A DNA stretch of 64,000 nucleotides from JANSWY01 sp965267245 (GTDB lineage Bacteria; Bacteroidota; Bacteroidia; Cytophagales; Cyclobacteriaceae), in assembly GCA_965267245.1 (NCBI GenBank), contig OZ253939.1, positions 4,278,001-4,342,000 of the forward strand, read 5' to 3'. The position numbers and the translations under genes are program-made. The notes beneath the pieces were generated by a model. It saw only the letters and a program-made list of their open reading frames with translations, did not search any database and was not told the origin of the DNA. Shown piece by piece: positions 15,415 through 24,370 of the stretch. Numbering within the stretch: position 1 is the first letter of the stretch; each line of letters starts with the position of its first letter.

Positions 15415-16325
15415 TGAAAATCAAAACAATATTATTTGGAGTAGCTCTACTTCTCTCTTTTAATGGAAATGCATGTGATGTATGTGGTTGTTCACTTGGG
15501 GGTTACTACCTGGGAGTGTTACCAAACGGCCAAACACACTTAATTGGATTCAGGTATCAAACAGCATCTTTCAGTGCATTTATTGACAATAGGCTGATCG
15601 AGGATGAGTTTTCGAATGATACATACAGAAGATTTGAAATCTTGACGGGGTTTAGTTTAACTAAAAGTTTGTTTCTGACGGCATCTATCCCATACTCCTA
15701 CAATTCAATGCAGGGGAGTCATCAGAATATTGAAAGCCATGGGTTAAGTGATCCTACCTTAATATTATACTGGAAACCCCTTAAGCAAATTGAGACTGGA
15801 AATTGGACCCACAATCTAATGGTAGGGTCTGGTTTGAAACTTCCAATTGGTGAGTATGACAAGGTAGACAATGGATCTATTGTCAACAGAAATTTCCAGC
15901 TAGGTAGCGGAAGTACGGATTTTATTTTTTCTGGAAACTATACATTGAGAAACAATAAGAGTGCTTTGAATCTCGAAGGATCACTGAAATACAATACTGC
16001 AAATGACGTAGACTATCGGTTTGGGAATCAAAGAAATTTGAGCCTAAGTTATTTTCGTGATTTTACAATCAAGGAATTGGGTGTGATTCCATTTGCTTCT
16101 ATAAATTATGAAAGTGCTGGAAAGCATACGGAAGGTTCGGTTCCACAGGCAAATACCGGAGGCAGCTCAGTACTCAGCGGGATAGGTTTACAGCTATTTT
16201 ATAAAGTGATTAGCCTGAATTCTCAATTTCAAATACCAGTTGACCAAAATTACAACGTAGATGAAATTTCAGAGATTGAAGCAAAGGGCAGGTTTCAATT
16301 AAGCGTGGCTTACAACTTCTTCTAA
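15411..16325 (+). CDS. Outer-membrane beta-barrel-like protein with CxxCxC mature N-terminus
   Basis: A 304-residue exported protein. A signal peptide (residues 1-21, ending NGNA) is followed directly by CDVCGCSLGG (C22, C25, C27), which would place three cysteines at or next to the mature N-terminus. The rest alternates polar and hydrophobic residues and ends in a terminal aromatic strand (LSVAYNFF), as in outer-membrane barrels of the transporter/channel type. Translationally coupled by a 4-base overlap to the upstream di-heme gene. The cysteines are good candidates for binding copper or heme; the barrel could pass metal or peptide. Function inferred only from context. Confidence 0.65.
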   Translation: MMKIKTILFGVALLLSFNGNACDVCGCSLGGYYLGVLPNGQTHLIGFRYQTASFSAFIDNRLIEDEFSNDTYRRFEILTGFSLTKSLFLTASIPYSYNSMQGSHQNIESHGLSDPTLILYWKPLKQIETGNWTHNLMVGSGLKLPIGEYDKVDNGSIVNRNFQLGSGSTDFIFSGNYTLRNNKSALNLEGSLKYNTANDVDYRFGNQRNLSLSYFRDFTIKELGVIPFASINYESAGKHTEGSVPQANTGGSSVLSGIGLQLFYKVISLNSQFQIPVDQNYNVDEISEIEAKGRFQLSVAYNFF

Positions 16326-16410
16326 ATATTCGGGTTTTATTAGACTAAACTGTCTTATTTGGGCACTTTGTATAGCTAACTGATGTTAGAAAAATGTAAT
16401 TAAACTAAAA

Positions 16411-17235
16411 ATGAGACATCTTTTATTTCTATCAATATTGGTCCTGGTTTTTGCTGCCGGATGTGGTGATGATGAACCAGGTGGAGAAAATCCAGGGACT
16501 ATAAAATTAGATTTTGACAATGTAGTTGGATCAAGTGATCTGCTACTGGCGGAAGACGGAATTACTGAATATCCCTATCAAAATGGGTTTGACCAGCCAT
16601 TCAATTTGACAATTCTGAGGTATTACATTAGTCAAATTTCTTTAAAGGGTGCTGATGGGTTTATATACATTGATCCTTTAGAGGTTGGCCCAAACCCTGA
16701 GGATATCAAGGGGATTTATTTAATTGATGAATCAAGTCCAGTCTTCAATTCTGTTAGCATAACGGATGTACCAGTTGGTGAATACAATGAGATATCATTT
16801 TTGGTAGGTGTGGATTCAACAGGAGTTCAGGAGGGTGCAGCAGGAGGAATACTGGACCCTGCGGCTGATGCATGGTTTTGGAACTGGAACGCCGGATATG
16901 TAGCACTAGGACTAGAAGGCCAGTCACCAAATGCTACAGGAGACCAGGCAGCCAGAACACTGAGACCAGATAACCCGAATGGATTCGGTTTCCATGTGGG
17001 AGGATGGAAAGATGTTCCAGGAAGCATGTTTGTCTACAACAATAAGATGCTCACTTTTCAATTGACTGAACCAATTGTGGTCAGCTCTGATGAAACCTCT
17101 CAACTCAATTTCACTGTTGATGTACTCTCTCTAATTGAGGGAATTGATTTTGAGGAGAATTCAAAACTGCATAGTCCATTAGCAGGGACTCCGGTATCAG
17201 ACAACATTCCAGCAGCTTTTCAGTTACAGGAGTAA
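16411..17235 (+). CDS. MbnP-family lipoprotein (copy 3)
   Basis: A 274-residue lipoprotein with lipobox AAGC (C18). Family blocks: FDNVVGSSDLLL, FLVGVDSTGVQEGAAGG, WFWNWNAGYVALGLEG (W155, W157, W159), FHVGGW (H195) and KLHSPLAGT (H254). It lacks the His-rich insertion and tail of copy 1 and has a longer loop after FHVGGW (DVPGSMFVYNN). Two bases separate its stop from the GTG start of the second di-heme gene, so it forms a tight MbnP-MbnH pair, the second in the cluster. Confidence 0.8.
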   Translation: MRHLLFLSILVLVFAAGCGDDEPGGENPGTIKLDFDNVVGSSDLLLAEDGITEYPYQNGFDQPFNLTILRYYISQISLKGADGFIYIDPLEVGPNPEDIKGIYLIDESSPVFNSVSITDVPVGEYNEISFLVGVDSTGVQEGAAGGILDPAADAWFWNWNAGYVALGLEGQSPNATGDQAARTLRPDNPNGFGFHVGGWKDVPGSMFVYNNKMLTFQLTEPIVVSSDETSQLNFTVDVLSLIEGIDFEENSKLHSPLAGTPVSDNIPAAFQLQE

Positions 17236-17237
17236 TT

Positions 17238-18257
17238 GTGAAGAAACTCGCTTTAATATATTTACTAGTTCAATTGTTGATGGTTCAGGGTTGTTCAAAT
17301 GACGACCCTGATCCTGAAACTCCATTTGGTTTTGAAAAGCCAGAACATTTTCCGGAACCTACCTATACATTCGATAATAACCCAATTACTGAGGAAGGAT
17401 TCGCATTAGGGAGAAAAATCTTTTTTGATCCCCTGCTTTCAAAGGATGGGAGTGTATCATGTGCTAACTGTCACAATCAAGCTGTAGCGTTTTCAGATCC
17501 TCAGCACAATCTTAGTATAGGGGTTGATGGGGCCGTTGGGACCAGAAATGCACCAGCCCTGGCCAATATGGCATTTATGAGTGAATTCTTCTTAGATGGA
17601 GGAGTTTCACACCTGGATTTTGTCCCTTTGAATGCAATTGAATCACCAGTTGAAATGGGTGAAACAATAAGTAATGTGATTGACAAACTCAATAATGATC
17701 CAGAATATCCGGCACTTTTTGAAGAGGCTTTCGGTGAATCAGAAATTACAACACCCAGACTTTTACATGCTTTGGCCCAGTTTACTGCAATGATGGTATC
17801 AGCGAATTCAAGGTATGATCAATACCTGGCTGGGGAAGAAGAGTTTACCTCAGAGGAACTGGAGGGGCTACAACTGTTTGAATCAAATTGTACTGGGTGT
17901 CATTCCGGTGTGCTATTCACCGATCAATCCTATCGGAATAACGGACTTGATGAAACATTCGAGGACCGGGGAAGGGCAATCATTACTGAATTAGCTTCAG
18001 ATGAAGGGAAATTCAAAGTCCCGTCACTCAGAAATGTGGCAATTACCGATCCCTACATGCATGATGCCCGGTTTTTCACATTGGAAGAGGTACTTGATCA
18101 TTATGCTTCCGGGGTGGTCCAATCACCAACCCTAGACCCCTCATTAGTAAATGGAATAGAGCTTACTGAAGTGGAGAAATCCAACATAATTGCGTTTCTA
18201 AGCACATTAACAGACACTGAATTTACCCATAATCCCATATTTCGCAACTCCAACTGA
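17238..18257 (+). CDS. MauG/MbnH-type di-heme cytochrome c peroxidase lipoprotein (copy 2)
   Basis: A 339-residue paralogue of the gene at 14380. Lipoprotein signal VQGC (C19); heme motifs CANCH (75-79) and CTGCH (218-222); conserved blocks GRKIFFDPLLSKD, RNAPALANMAF, VPSLRNVAITDPYMHDARF and TLEEVLDHY. The start is GTG, placed 2 bases after the MbnP copy-3 stop. The spacing of all motifs matches copy 1 to within a residue, which shows a duplication of the MbnP-MbnH unit rather than two independent peroxidases. Probable role: tryptophan oxidation in its partner MbnP. Confidence 0.88.
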   Translation: MKKLALIYLLVQLLMVQGCSNDDPDPETPFGFEKPEHFPEPTYTFDNNPITEEGFALGRKIFFDPLLSKDGSVSCANCHNQAVAFSDPQHNLSIGVDGAVGTRNAPALANMAFMSEFFLDGGVSHLDFVPLNAIESPVEMGETISNVIDKLNNDPEYPALFEEAFGESEITTPRLLHALAQFTAMMVSANSRYDQYLAGEEEFTSEELEGLQLFESNCTGCHSGVLFTDQSYRNNGLDETFEDRGRAIITELASDEGKFKVPSLRNVAITDPYMHDARFFTLEEVLDHYASGVVQSPTLDPSLVNGIELTEVEKSNIIAFLSTLTDTEFTHNPIFRNSN

Positions 18258-18322
18258 TTTTATGTCCATTCATCAGTTGATTTAGTCGGTCCATCAAATA
18301 GTTTGGTCAATTCACTTGTAAA

Positions 18323-18374
18323 CTGTAACAGTTTTGCAACAAAAAGGTCTTACAGGGGTATGATATACCTGTAA
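18323..18374. promoter_or_regulatory. Repeated CTGTAA inverted motif upstream of TonB receptor
   Basis: The hexamer CTGTAA occurs three times in 52 bases: CTGTAACAG at 18323-18331 (itself a palindrome around the central A), TTACAG at 18350-18355 and CTGTAA at 18369-18374. The last two are the arms of a 7-bp inverted repeat TTACAGG/CCTGTAA with an 11-base spacer, ending 9 bases before the receptor ATG. This could be a repressor operator or a leader hairpin that hides the ribosome site. Confidence 0.35.
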
Positions 18375-18383
18375 ATATTACCT

Positions 18384-20873
18384 ATGAAAAAATCTATACT
18401 AATCACATTACTATTCGTATTACCTCTATTATCCATGGCACAACCCAGAGGAGGAGGACGAAGACCAGGAGGAGCACCACAGGTTAAAGGAAAAATTACC
18501 GGAACTATCGTTGATAACACTGATGGATCCGCTGTACAGTTTGCAACACTTGTAGTGAAGAACCTCGAGACTAAAGAAGATGTAGCTGGTGGGATCACAG
18601 ACGATAATGGAGAATTCAAGCTCTATGCCCCCGTTGGGAAATACCAATTACAAATATTTTTTATTGGTTATGACCAAAAAAACATTGACATAGCGTCTAC
18701 ACCAGCTAATCCGGACATAGATCTTGGGAATATTCAATTAGTTTCCAATACCACTGAACTTGAAGAAGTGGTCATAGAAGGAGAAAAAGAATTGGTGGAA
18801 GCCAAAATTGATAAGTTGGTCTACAATGCTGAGAAAGATGTGGCCAATATTGGTGGTAACGCAGCGGACGTTCTGAGAAGAGCACCTTTGCTCAGTGTAG
18901 ACCTTGAGGGAAACGTTTCGCTGAGAGGATCACAAAATATACAATACCTGATCAATGGTAAACCCTCTAGTATGCTGGCGAGTAGTCCGGCTGATTTGTT
19001 AAACGCTCTTCCGGCAAGTGAAATAAAAAGCGTAGAGGTCATTACAACTCCTTCAGCAAAATATGATGGAGAAGGAAGTGCTGGTATTATCAATATCATC
19101 ACCAAACAAAAAACATTGGAAGGTATTGCAGGTAATTTTGAAACTACAGTAGGTACCAGGCTTAATAACATGAGACTAGGTCTCAATACCGGGAAGGGAA
19201 GATTTGGCTTTAATGCCAATGGAAGTTCCTATTATGGATGGCCAAGACAGGTGTCAAGCACATTTTATCGGGAAGACTACATTGACGACCAGACAAGAAT
19301 TTTATCTGAAGATGGAGATGTCAAGGGATATAGACTAGGATTCTTTGGAAATGCCGGTGCTTTTTATGACTTCAATGCTTACAGAAGTATTTCAACAGCT
19401 CTTAGAATCAGAGGTTTCACGGATGGTGGTGATGGAGACTATAATACCAGCTACATTGACCCGATTAATAATATCAATCAAAACTATTTAAGGTATACAG
19501 ATTCAGAACGGTTGAGAACTGGATTTGAGTGGAATATCGATTTTGTCAATAAGTTTGCCGGAAGTCCGGGAAGAGAGATTGTACTGTCTTATAAATTAGA
19601 TGGTAATGTGGCCAATAACCAATCCATCATTCAACAAAATGACCTAATTGGGAATGACTTGTCGTTATTCCGGGACGAGATCAATGAGAATGAAAGTGAC
19701 AACAGGGAAAGCACTTTTCAGCTAGATTATACACACCCATTTGGTAAACTCGTCACTTTGGAAACCGGAGGGAAGGCTGTGATAAGATCTGTAATTAGTG
19801 ATTACAACTATGATACCCTCGACATCACCACTAGTGATTACCTATCGGATGCAAGCCGAACTGACGTATTTTATTATAATCAGGATGTTTATGCCGGATA
19901 CTTGTCTACTACCTGGAAATTTGGAGAAAAACTAGGGTTAGTTGCAGGGGCAAGATATGAACACACGGCATTCGATGGAAGTTTTGATGAGGTAAGTGAT
20001 GATTTTGAAAGCAGTTATAGTAATCTACTGCCAAGTATTATTTTGAGTAGAAAACTATCAAAAACAAGTACACTAAAACTTAGCTATACAAGAAGAATAC
20101 AAAGACCAGGATTACGATACCTGAATCCTTATGTTGTATTGGATAATAACAGAAACATAAGTCAGGGAAATCCGGCATTGGATCCAGAGCTGACAGATCA
20201 GTATGAGATTGGTTTCAATACTTTTGTGAAGAGAGCCTCTGTTAGTGTAGCTGTTTATTATAAAAACACTACAGATATCATTGAAAACTATTTGGATGTG
20301 GATGATAATGGAATTTCAGTCAGTACATTCCGAAATATTGGCGAGAGAAATTCTATTGGATCAAATATATTCCTCTCTTCAACATTCTTTGAAATCTGGA
20401 CAATTCGAGGTGGAGTTGATATTTTCTCTTATGATGCCTCCGGAGTGGTTGATGGTATCGAGTTGAGTAATACAGCAATTTTGGCGAGTGGAAATATTAA
20501 TTCAAACGTCTCGCTTAAAAAGGATTGGATCATAGACCTTGGAGGATTTTTTAGAGGAAGAAGTCAGACTTTGCAGGGGTACAACCAATCATTCCGAATT
20601 TTCTATATGGGAATCAAGAAACAGATTTGGGAAAAGAAAGGGAGCATTGGGTTAAGAATTGTCGAACCATTCAGTGTTAACAAAGACTTTAAGAGTGAAC
20701 TGGAAGGCCAAACATATTATCAGGTCAGTAATACAAGTATTCCGTTCCAATCTTTTGGTATAAACTTCTCCTATCGATTTGGTTCATTTGAGGGTAAAAG
20801 GCAAAGAAGAAGTCGTATTAACAATGATGACCAGAAAGGTGATGATGGAGGCGGCCAGGGCCAATTCAAATAA
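18384..20873 (+). CDS. TonB-dependent outer-membrane receptor with carboxypeptidase-like N-domain
   Basis: An 829-residue outer-membrane protein. Signal peptide 1-19 (ends SMAQ), a short G/R-rich linker, a carboxypeptidase-regulatory-like beta-sandwich (about residues 30-115, KGKITGTIVDNTDGSAVQFA onward), a plug (NAADVLRRAPLLSVDLEGNV; QYLINGKPSSML) and a large barrel with a terminal barrel strand, SYRFGSFEGKR, before a Gly/Asp-rich tail. It belongs to the outer-membrane beta-barrel family type rather than SusC. It lies downstream of the MbnP/MbnH cluster; uptake of a copper complex or modified peptide is a contextual guess. A strong terminator follows. Confidence 0.85.
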   Translation: MKKSILITLLFVLPLLSMAQPRGGGRRPGGAPQVKGKITGTIVDNTDGSAVQFATLVVKNLETKEDVAGGITDDNGEFKLYAPVGKYQLQIFFIGYDQKNIDIASTPANPDIDLGNIQLVSNTTELEEVVIEGEKELVEAKIDKLVYNAEKDVANIGGNAADVLRRAPLLSVDLEGNVSLRGSQNIQYLINGKPSSMLASSPADLLNALPASEIKSVEVITTPSAKYDGEGSAGIINIITKQKTLEGIAGNFETTVGTRLNNMRLGLNTGKGRFGFNANGSSYYGWPRQVSSTFYREDYIDDQTRILSEDGDVKGYRLGFFGNAGAFYDFNAYRSISTALRIRGFTDGGDGDYNTSYIDPINNINQNYLRYTDSERLRTGFEWNIDFVNKFAGSPGREIVLSYKLDGNVANNQSIIQQNDLIGNDLSLFRDEINENESDNRESTFQLDYTHPFGKLVTLETGGKAVIRSVISDYNYDTLDITTSDYLSDASRTDVFYYNQDVYAGYLSTTWKFGEKLGLVAGARYEHTAFDGSFDEVSDDFESSYSNLLPSIILSRKLSKTSTLKLSYTRRIQRPGLRYLNPYVVLDNNRNISQGNPALDPELTDQYEIGFNTFVKRASVSVAVYYKNTTDIIENYLDVDDNGISVSTFRNIGERNSIGSNIFLSSTFFEIWTIRGGVDIFSYDASGVVDGIELSNTAILASGNINSNVSLKKDWIIDLGGFFRGRSQTLQGYNQSFRIFYMGIKKQIWEKKGSIGLRIVEPFSVNKDFKSELEGQTYYQVSNTSIPFQSFGINFSYRFGSFEGKRQRRSRINNDDQKGDDGGGQGQFK

Positions 20874-20889
20874 TTTATGAAAATTGAGG

Positions 20890-20915
20890 CGGGACCCAAC
20901 TTGGGTCCCGTTTTT
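20890..20915. terminator. Bidirectional terminator between convergent genes
   Basis: Perfect stem CGGGACCCAA (20890-20899) and TTGGGTCCCG (20901-20910), with T5 after it on the plus strand. It separates the TonB receptor from the convergent lipoprotein gene. Confidence 0.9.
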
Positions 20916-20919
20916 AATT

Positions 20920-21813
20920 TTATTGTTTCTGAAGAGATAAAACTACATCTCCAGGTTCATCACTTTCCTCGCAGAGACTGCTTTCCGGAATTCGGATATT
21001 TAAGGTATTGGCAGTATAATTAATTTCTTCAATGAAAACTTTATTACTTGCCGTGTCCAGCATTTCTACTGTGGTACCCTCCCAATTCTGAAGTACACTC
21101 ATTCCCAGCTCACCTGACAAACCAAATACAGGTTCTGCATACGCAGTTAAGTAGTCAAAGTGAACTCCGTTAAGCAGGTACTCACTAAGATCAAATCGTA
21201 TTTCTCCATTTTCAAGTGAAGAAGGGGCATCTTTATTACCTTCACAGAGAATCGCACTTTCTATGTCCCAGGTCCCCACTAGGAACATGGCGAAGGTGTT
21301 CGTGGATTCATAAGTTTCTATAACTGATTCACTGTATCCTTCCCAGCATGCACCAATTACCTTTTCTTTGATCTCATTTATTTCTGCAATCGTATCATAA
21401 TTGGTTACAGGATCGTTGAGGATTGATCGGTTTTCAACCAGGACTAACAGATCAGGCTCAAAAAAGTAAATGGAATCAACTCTTTCTAGTACATCTGATT
21501 CCATGATGATGGTAGTAACCGCAGGCGGATCTACATCTGAATCGGTCAAAAAGAGGCTGTCCGGATTGACCACAGCGATTTCATCATTTATTAGAAATGT
21601 ATCTACCGGGATGGTTATACTATCATAAAATTGCTCCACAGATCCTCCATCCACAATTATCGTAGTATCTATTTGAGCAGTAGTAAAAGAAGTATTTTCT
21701 CCGAATGTAAATAACCGTTGATCATCGCATATCAGGTCACCAGAGTCATCATTTCCACAAGAGAAAAGGAATGTAAGCCCTACCGCAAGGCTGCATAATA
21801 GTAGTTTCTTCAT
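20920..21813 (-). CDS. Lipoprotein of unknown function
   Basis: A 297-residue lipoprotein (lipobox FLFSC, C19) followed by GNDDSGD. The N-terminal 130 residues are acidic, rich in D, T, S, V and I, and contain several short strand-like repeats (TTIIVDGG, SITIPVDTFLINDE). From about residue 180 a lipocalin-like start, FLVGTWDIESAILCEG, suggests a C-terminal lipocalin-like barrel, but this is only a resemblance. Two cysteines near the C-terminus and one at CEGN may form disulfides. Stands alone between a terminator and the MOSC gene. No function can be given. Confidence 0.7.
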   Translation of the reverse strand: MKKLLLCSLAVGLTFLFSCGNDDSGDLICDDQRLFTFGENTSFTTAQIDTTIIVDGGSVEQFYDSITIPVDTFLINDEIAVVNPDSLFLTDSDVDPPAVTTIIMESDVLERVDSIYFFEPDLLVLVENRSILNDPVTNYDTIAEINEIKEKVIGACWEGYSESVIETYESTNTFAMFLVGTWDIESAILCEGNKDAPSSLENGEIRFDLSEYLLNGVHFDYLTAYAEPVFGLSGELGMSVLQNWEGTTVEMLDTASNKVFIEEINYTANTLNIRIPESSLCEESDEPGDVVLSLQKQ

Positions 21814-21867
21814 ATTAGTTTCTTATTCTCACACAATATTAATGCAATATTTTGCATCAGGTATTGT

Positions 21868-22359
21868 CTATAGGACAACTAATTCGTCAAATAAGTTTAT
21901 TTCACCACTCTCAATTATTTTCGCTGTAATTCCTCCGTGACCTCTCATGGCATTATAACCTCCTTTTCCAAGGTTCTTTTCCATCCTCGAACAAGGATGA
22001 CATTCCCCTGAATATTCAAGAACCACGGAACCAATTTTGAATTTCTTTTTCTTCAATGACAAGAGGTTGATTCCTTCCACCACAATATTTCGCCTGGTCA
22101 GGGATGGATCGATCTTTTCTACTCCTAAAACACTGGCTACAGTTTCCAGATGTTCTTTTTGAATCAGGGTTACTTGTCTGCTTCCTCCCAGACTTTTGTA
22201 GTGGTCACCTTCTAACCTTTTACGGGCAATGGCCTGAACTTTTTTCTGTTCAGTTAATGGTTCGCCTCGTTCACGCCTGATCCCAATCCAGATTATTTTA
22301 CCAGGTTTATAAAATTGATTGGTAAGAAATTTTATCGATTTTTCTTCTTGCTCGGCCAT
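21868..22359 (-). CDS. MOSC domain protein
   Basis: A 163-residue single-domain protein. MOSC features seen: EGDHYKSLGGSRQVTLIQKE, the conserved cysteine region GECHPCSRMEKNLG and GGYNAMRGHGGITAKI. MOSC domains bind molybdenum cofactor sulfur or related sulfur carriers (as in the moco sulfurase C-terminus, YiiM and YuaD). The protein has no signal peptide and no partner domain, so it is like the stand-alone bacterial forms whose substrates are often N-hydroxylated compounds. No molybdopterin genes are near. Confidence 0.85.
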   Translation of the reverse strand: MAEQEEKSIKFLTNQFYKPGKIIWIGIRRERGEPLTEQKKVQAIARKRLEGDHYKSLGGSRQVTLIQKEHLETVASVLGVEKIDPSLTRRNIVVEGINLLSLKKKKFKIGSVVLEYSGECHPCSRMEKNLGKGGYNAMRGHGGITAKIIESGEINLFDELVVL

Positions 22360-22466
22360 GTTTATCTGATTAATTCATCAAGCTTTAAAGATACTTCAGA
22401 TTGAATAATAGTCATGTCACCCTTTTTATTGTTTGATAAGGATTGTTTTTTGTTCAAATTGCTTTC

Positions 22467-23498
22467 GTGGAATTGAAGCGGAAATATTTGTGGATCATGG
22501 TACTGTCCTCACTGTTAATCAGTGTGTTCTTAGACTTACCAGGATTCATGATGAGATTTACAAGAGAAACTTTTCCGGAGCACTTCTTACCTAGGTTCTA
22601 TCTCCATTTCTCCCTCCGGTTTATTGCTCATTTTTTTATTGCAATGTTCCTTTTTCAGTTTAACATCAAATGGAAATATTTCAGATTACCTGGAATAGGG
22701 AAACTTTTCTCCTACTGGCCAATTACAATCATTGTCAACATATTCTTTGCCGTTGGTCTTTCCAAATTAATATTCACTATTGAGCATTTGCATAGTTTTC
22801 CTGGCCCTCGAATGATGCGAATTCACTCGGTGAATATCAGCACAATTCTTTTAGTGGTGGTAGTCATGTTGGTCAGTAGATTGATTGAATTATTGATCAG
22901 AAACCAGCAAGTGGCCATTGAAAATGAGCAACTCAAGACTGAAAATTTACAAAATCAGGTAACTGCTCTCAAGAACCAGCTTGATCCTCATTTTTTGTTC
23001 AATAGCTTGAATACACTTTCTGAGCTTATAGAAGACGATAAGAAGTTAGCATCTGGTTTTGTTAGTAAATTATCTGATGTTTTCAGGTATTTGATGGCAC
23101 ATAATCAGGCCAATTTGATCTCTCTGAAAGAGGAAATTGATTTCGTTGACAAGTTTGTCTTTCTGCTCAAAATGCGACATGCCAGTCTCGATGTGGAAAT
23201 AAATTTATTGGATGACGGAATTAATTGGAAAATTCCGCCATTGGCGATTCAGTTGTTGATCGAGAATGCGGTGAAGCATAACGAAATATCAAAAGACAGA
23301 CCACTTAAGATATTGATCACGCAAAAGAATGATACACTTGAAGTACAAAACAACCTTCAACCCAAGCAGCAAGTAGAAACAAGTGAGGGGATGGGTTTGC
23401 AAAACCTGAGAAAAAGATACAGATTGATATCTGATAAGGAAATCATAATTGAAAAATCCGTGGAGCAATTTACTGTTAAAATCCCCTTGTTGGTATGA
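22467..23498 (+). CDS. LytS-type sensor histidine kinase
   Basis: About 343 residues from the GTG at 22467; a TTG at 22443 would add eight residues and an ATG at 22497 would remove ten. Four or five membrane helices fill residues 5-145, then a short coiled coil (EIENEQLKTENLQNQ-like) leads into the His-kinase box QLDPHFLFNSLNTLSE with the phosphorylated histidine, followed by the ATPase region (LIENAVKHNEISKD; GMGLQNLRKRY). This is the LytS/YehU architecture that pairs with LytTR regulators. The stop overlaps the regulator start by 4 bases (ATGA), so kinase and regulator are translationally coupled. Confidence 0.9.
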   Translation: MELKRKYLWIMVLSSLLISVFLDLPGFMMRFTRETFPEHFLPRFYLHFSLRFIAHFFIAMFLFQFNIKWKYFRLPGIGKLFSYWPITIIVNIFFAVGLSKLIFTIEHLHSFPGPRMMRIHSVNISTILLVVVVMLVSRLIELLIRNQQVAIENEQLKTENLQNQVTALKNQLDPHFLFNSLNTLSELIEDDKKLASGFVSKLSDVFRYLMAHNQANLISLKEEIDFVDKFVFLLKMRHASLDVEINLLDDGINWKIPPLAIQLLIENAVKHNEISKDRPLKILITQKNDTLEVQNNLQPKQQVETSEGMGLQNLRKRYRLISDKEIIIEKSVEQFTVKIPLLV

Positions 23499-24241
23499 AG
23501 GTAGTGATTGTTGAAGATGAAGAAAGAGCGGCAAACAGGCTTATTAAGCTTATGACAGGCGCGAAACCCGATTGGGAGGTCACAAAAGTATTGCAAACCA
23601 TCCGGGAAGCAGTAATATTTGATTGGGAAGAAGTGGATTTAGCTTTTTTTGACATTCAATTGGCTGATGGATCTTCATTTGAAATATTTAAACAAACCAA
23701 AGTAAACATTCCTATCATTTTCGTTACAGCCTATGATCAATATGCACTGGAGGCATTTAAAGTCAATAGTATTGACTACTTACTTAAACCAGTTAAGGAA
23801 GATGACCTTAAGCATGCGATCAATAAATTTCAGGATCGTGCCCCTTCTAAACAAACGGACATTGGGTCGTTGCTGCAAACCTTACAGGAGGGCCCTAAAA
23901 AGTATATGCGGAATTTATTGGTGCACCATAAGCACAAGTTGGTCCCGATGGCCGTAAATGACTTTGCATTTTTCTTCATTGAAAATGGTCTCGTAAAAGG
24001 AAAAACATTTGGCAACCAGCTTTATATCATTGATCAGAATCTGGATGAGCTTGAAGCCAAACTAGATAGCAATTTATTCTATAGAGCAAGCAGACAAATC
24101 ATTTTACAAGACAAATCAGTAGCTCAAATTGAGTCCTATTTCAATAGTAGGTTGATGGTAACCACTCAGCCAGAATGTCCCGCTGAAATTATTGTGAGCA
24201 AGGCAAAAGCAAGAGAATTCAAAGACTGGATCAGAGGCTAA
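23495..24241 (+). CDS. LytTR-family response regulator
   Basis: A 248-residue two-domain regulator. Receiver domain 1-120: acidic pocket VEDEE (7-10), phosphoacceptor D53 (FFDIQLADG), T78 (VTAYDQ) and K98 (YLLKPV). LytTR DNA-binding domain about 140-246 (LVHHKHKLVPMAVNDFAFFF; LFYRASRQIILQ). Receives phosphate from the coupled LytS-type kinase. The next gene, 129 bases downstream, encodes a secreted His-rich T9SS cargo protein and is a likely target, though no direct-repeat LytTR site was confirmed. Confidence 0.93.
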   Translation: MKVVIVEDEERAANRLIKLMTGAKPDWEVTKVLQTIREAVIFDWEEVDLAFFDIQLADGSSFEIFKQTKVNIPIIFVTAYDQYALEAFKVNSIDYLLKPVKEDDLKHAINKFQDRAPSKQTDIGSLLQTLQEGPKKYMRNLLVHHKHKLVPMAVNDFAFFFIENGLVKGKTFGNQLYIIDQNLDELEAKLDSNLFYRASRQIILQDKSVAQIESYFNSRLMVTTQPECPAEIIVSKAKAREFKDWIRG

Positions 24242-24370
24242 TCAGTTCATTCACCTGAATGGTCAATTCATTTTGGAATAGGTCAGTTCATGTAGTTTAC
24301 CATTCCATCTCATCATTAAATCCGTGAAATTAGATAGAGAATTACGATTGAAACTTAAACAATTCAGAAA

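Noticed and set aside
21868..22359. MOSC protein as part of a molybdenum-cofactor cluster
   Set aside because: No molybdopterin genes nearby; a stand-alone MOSC protein is the safer call.
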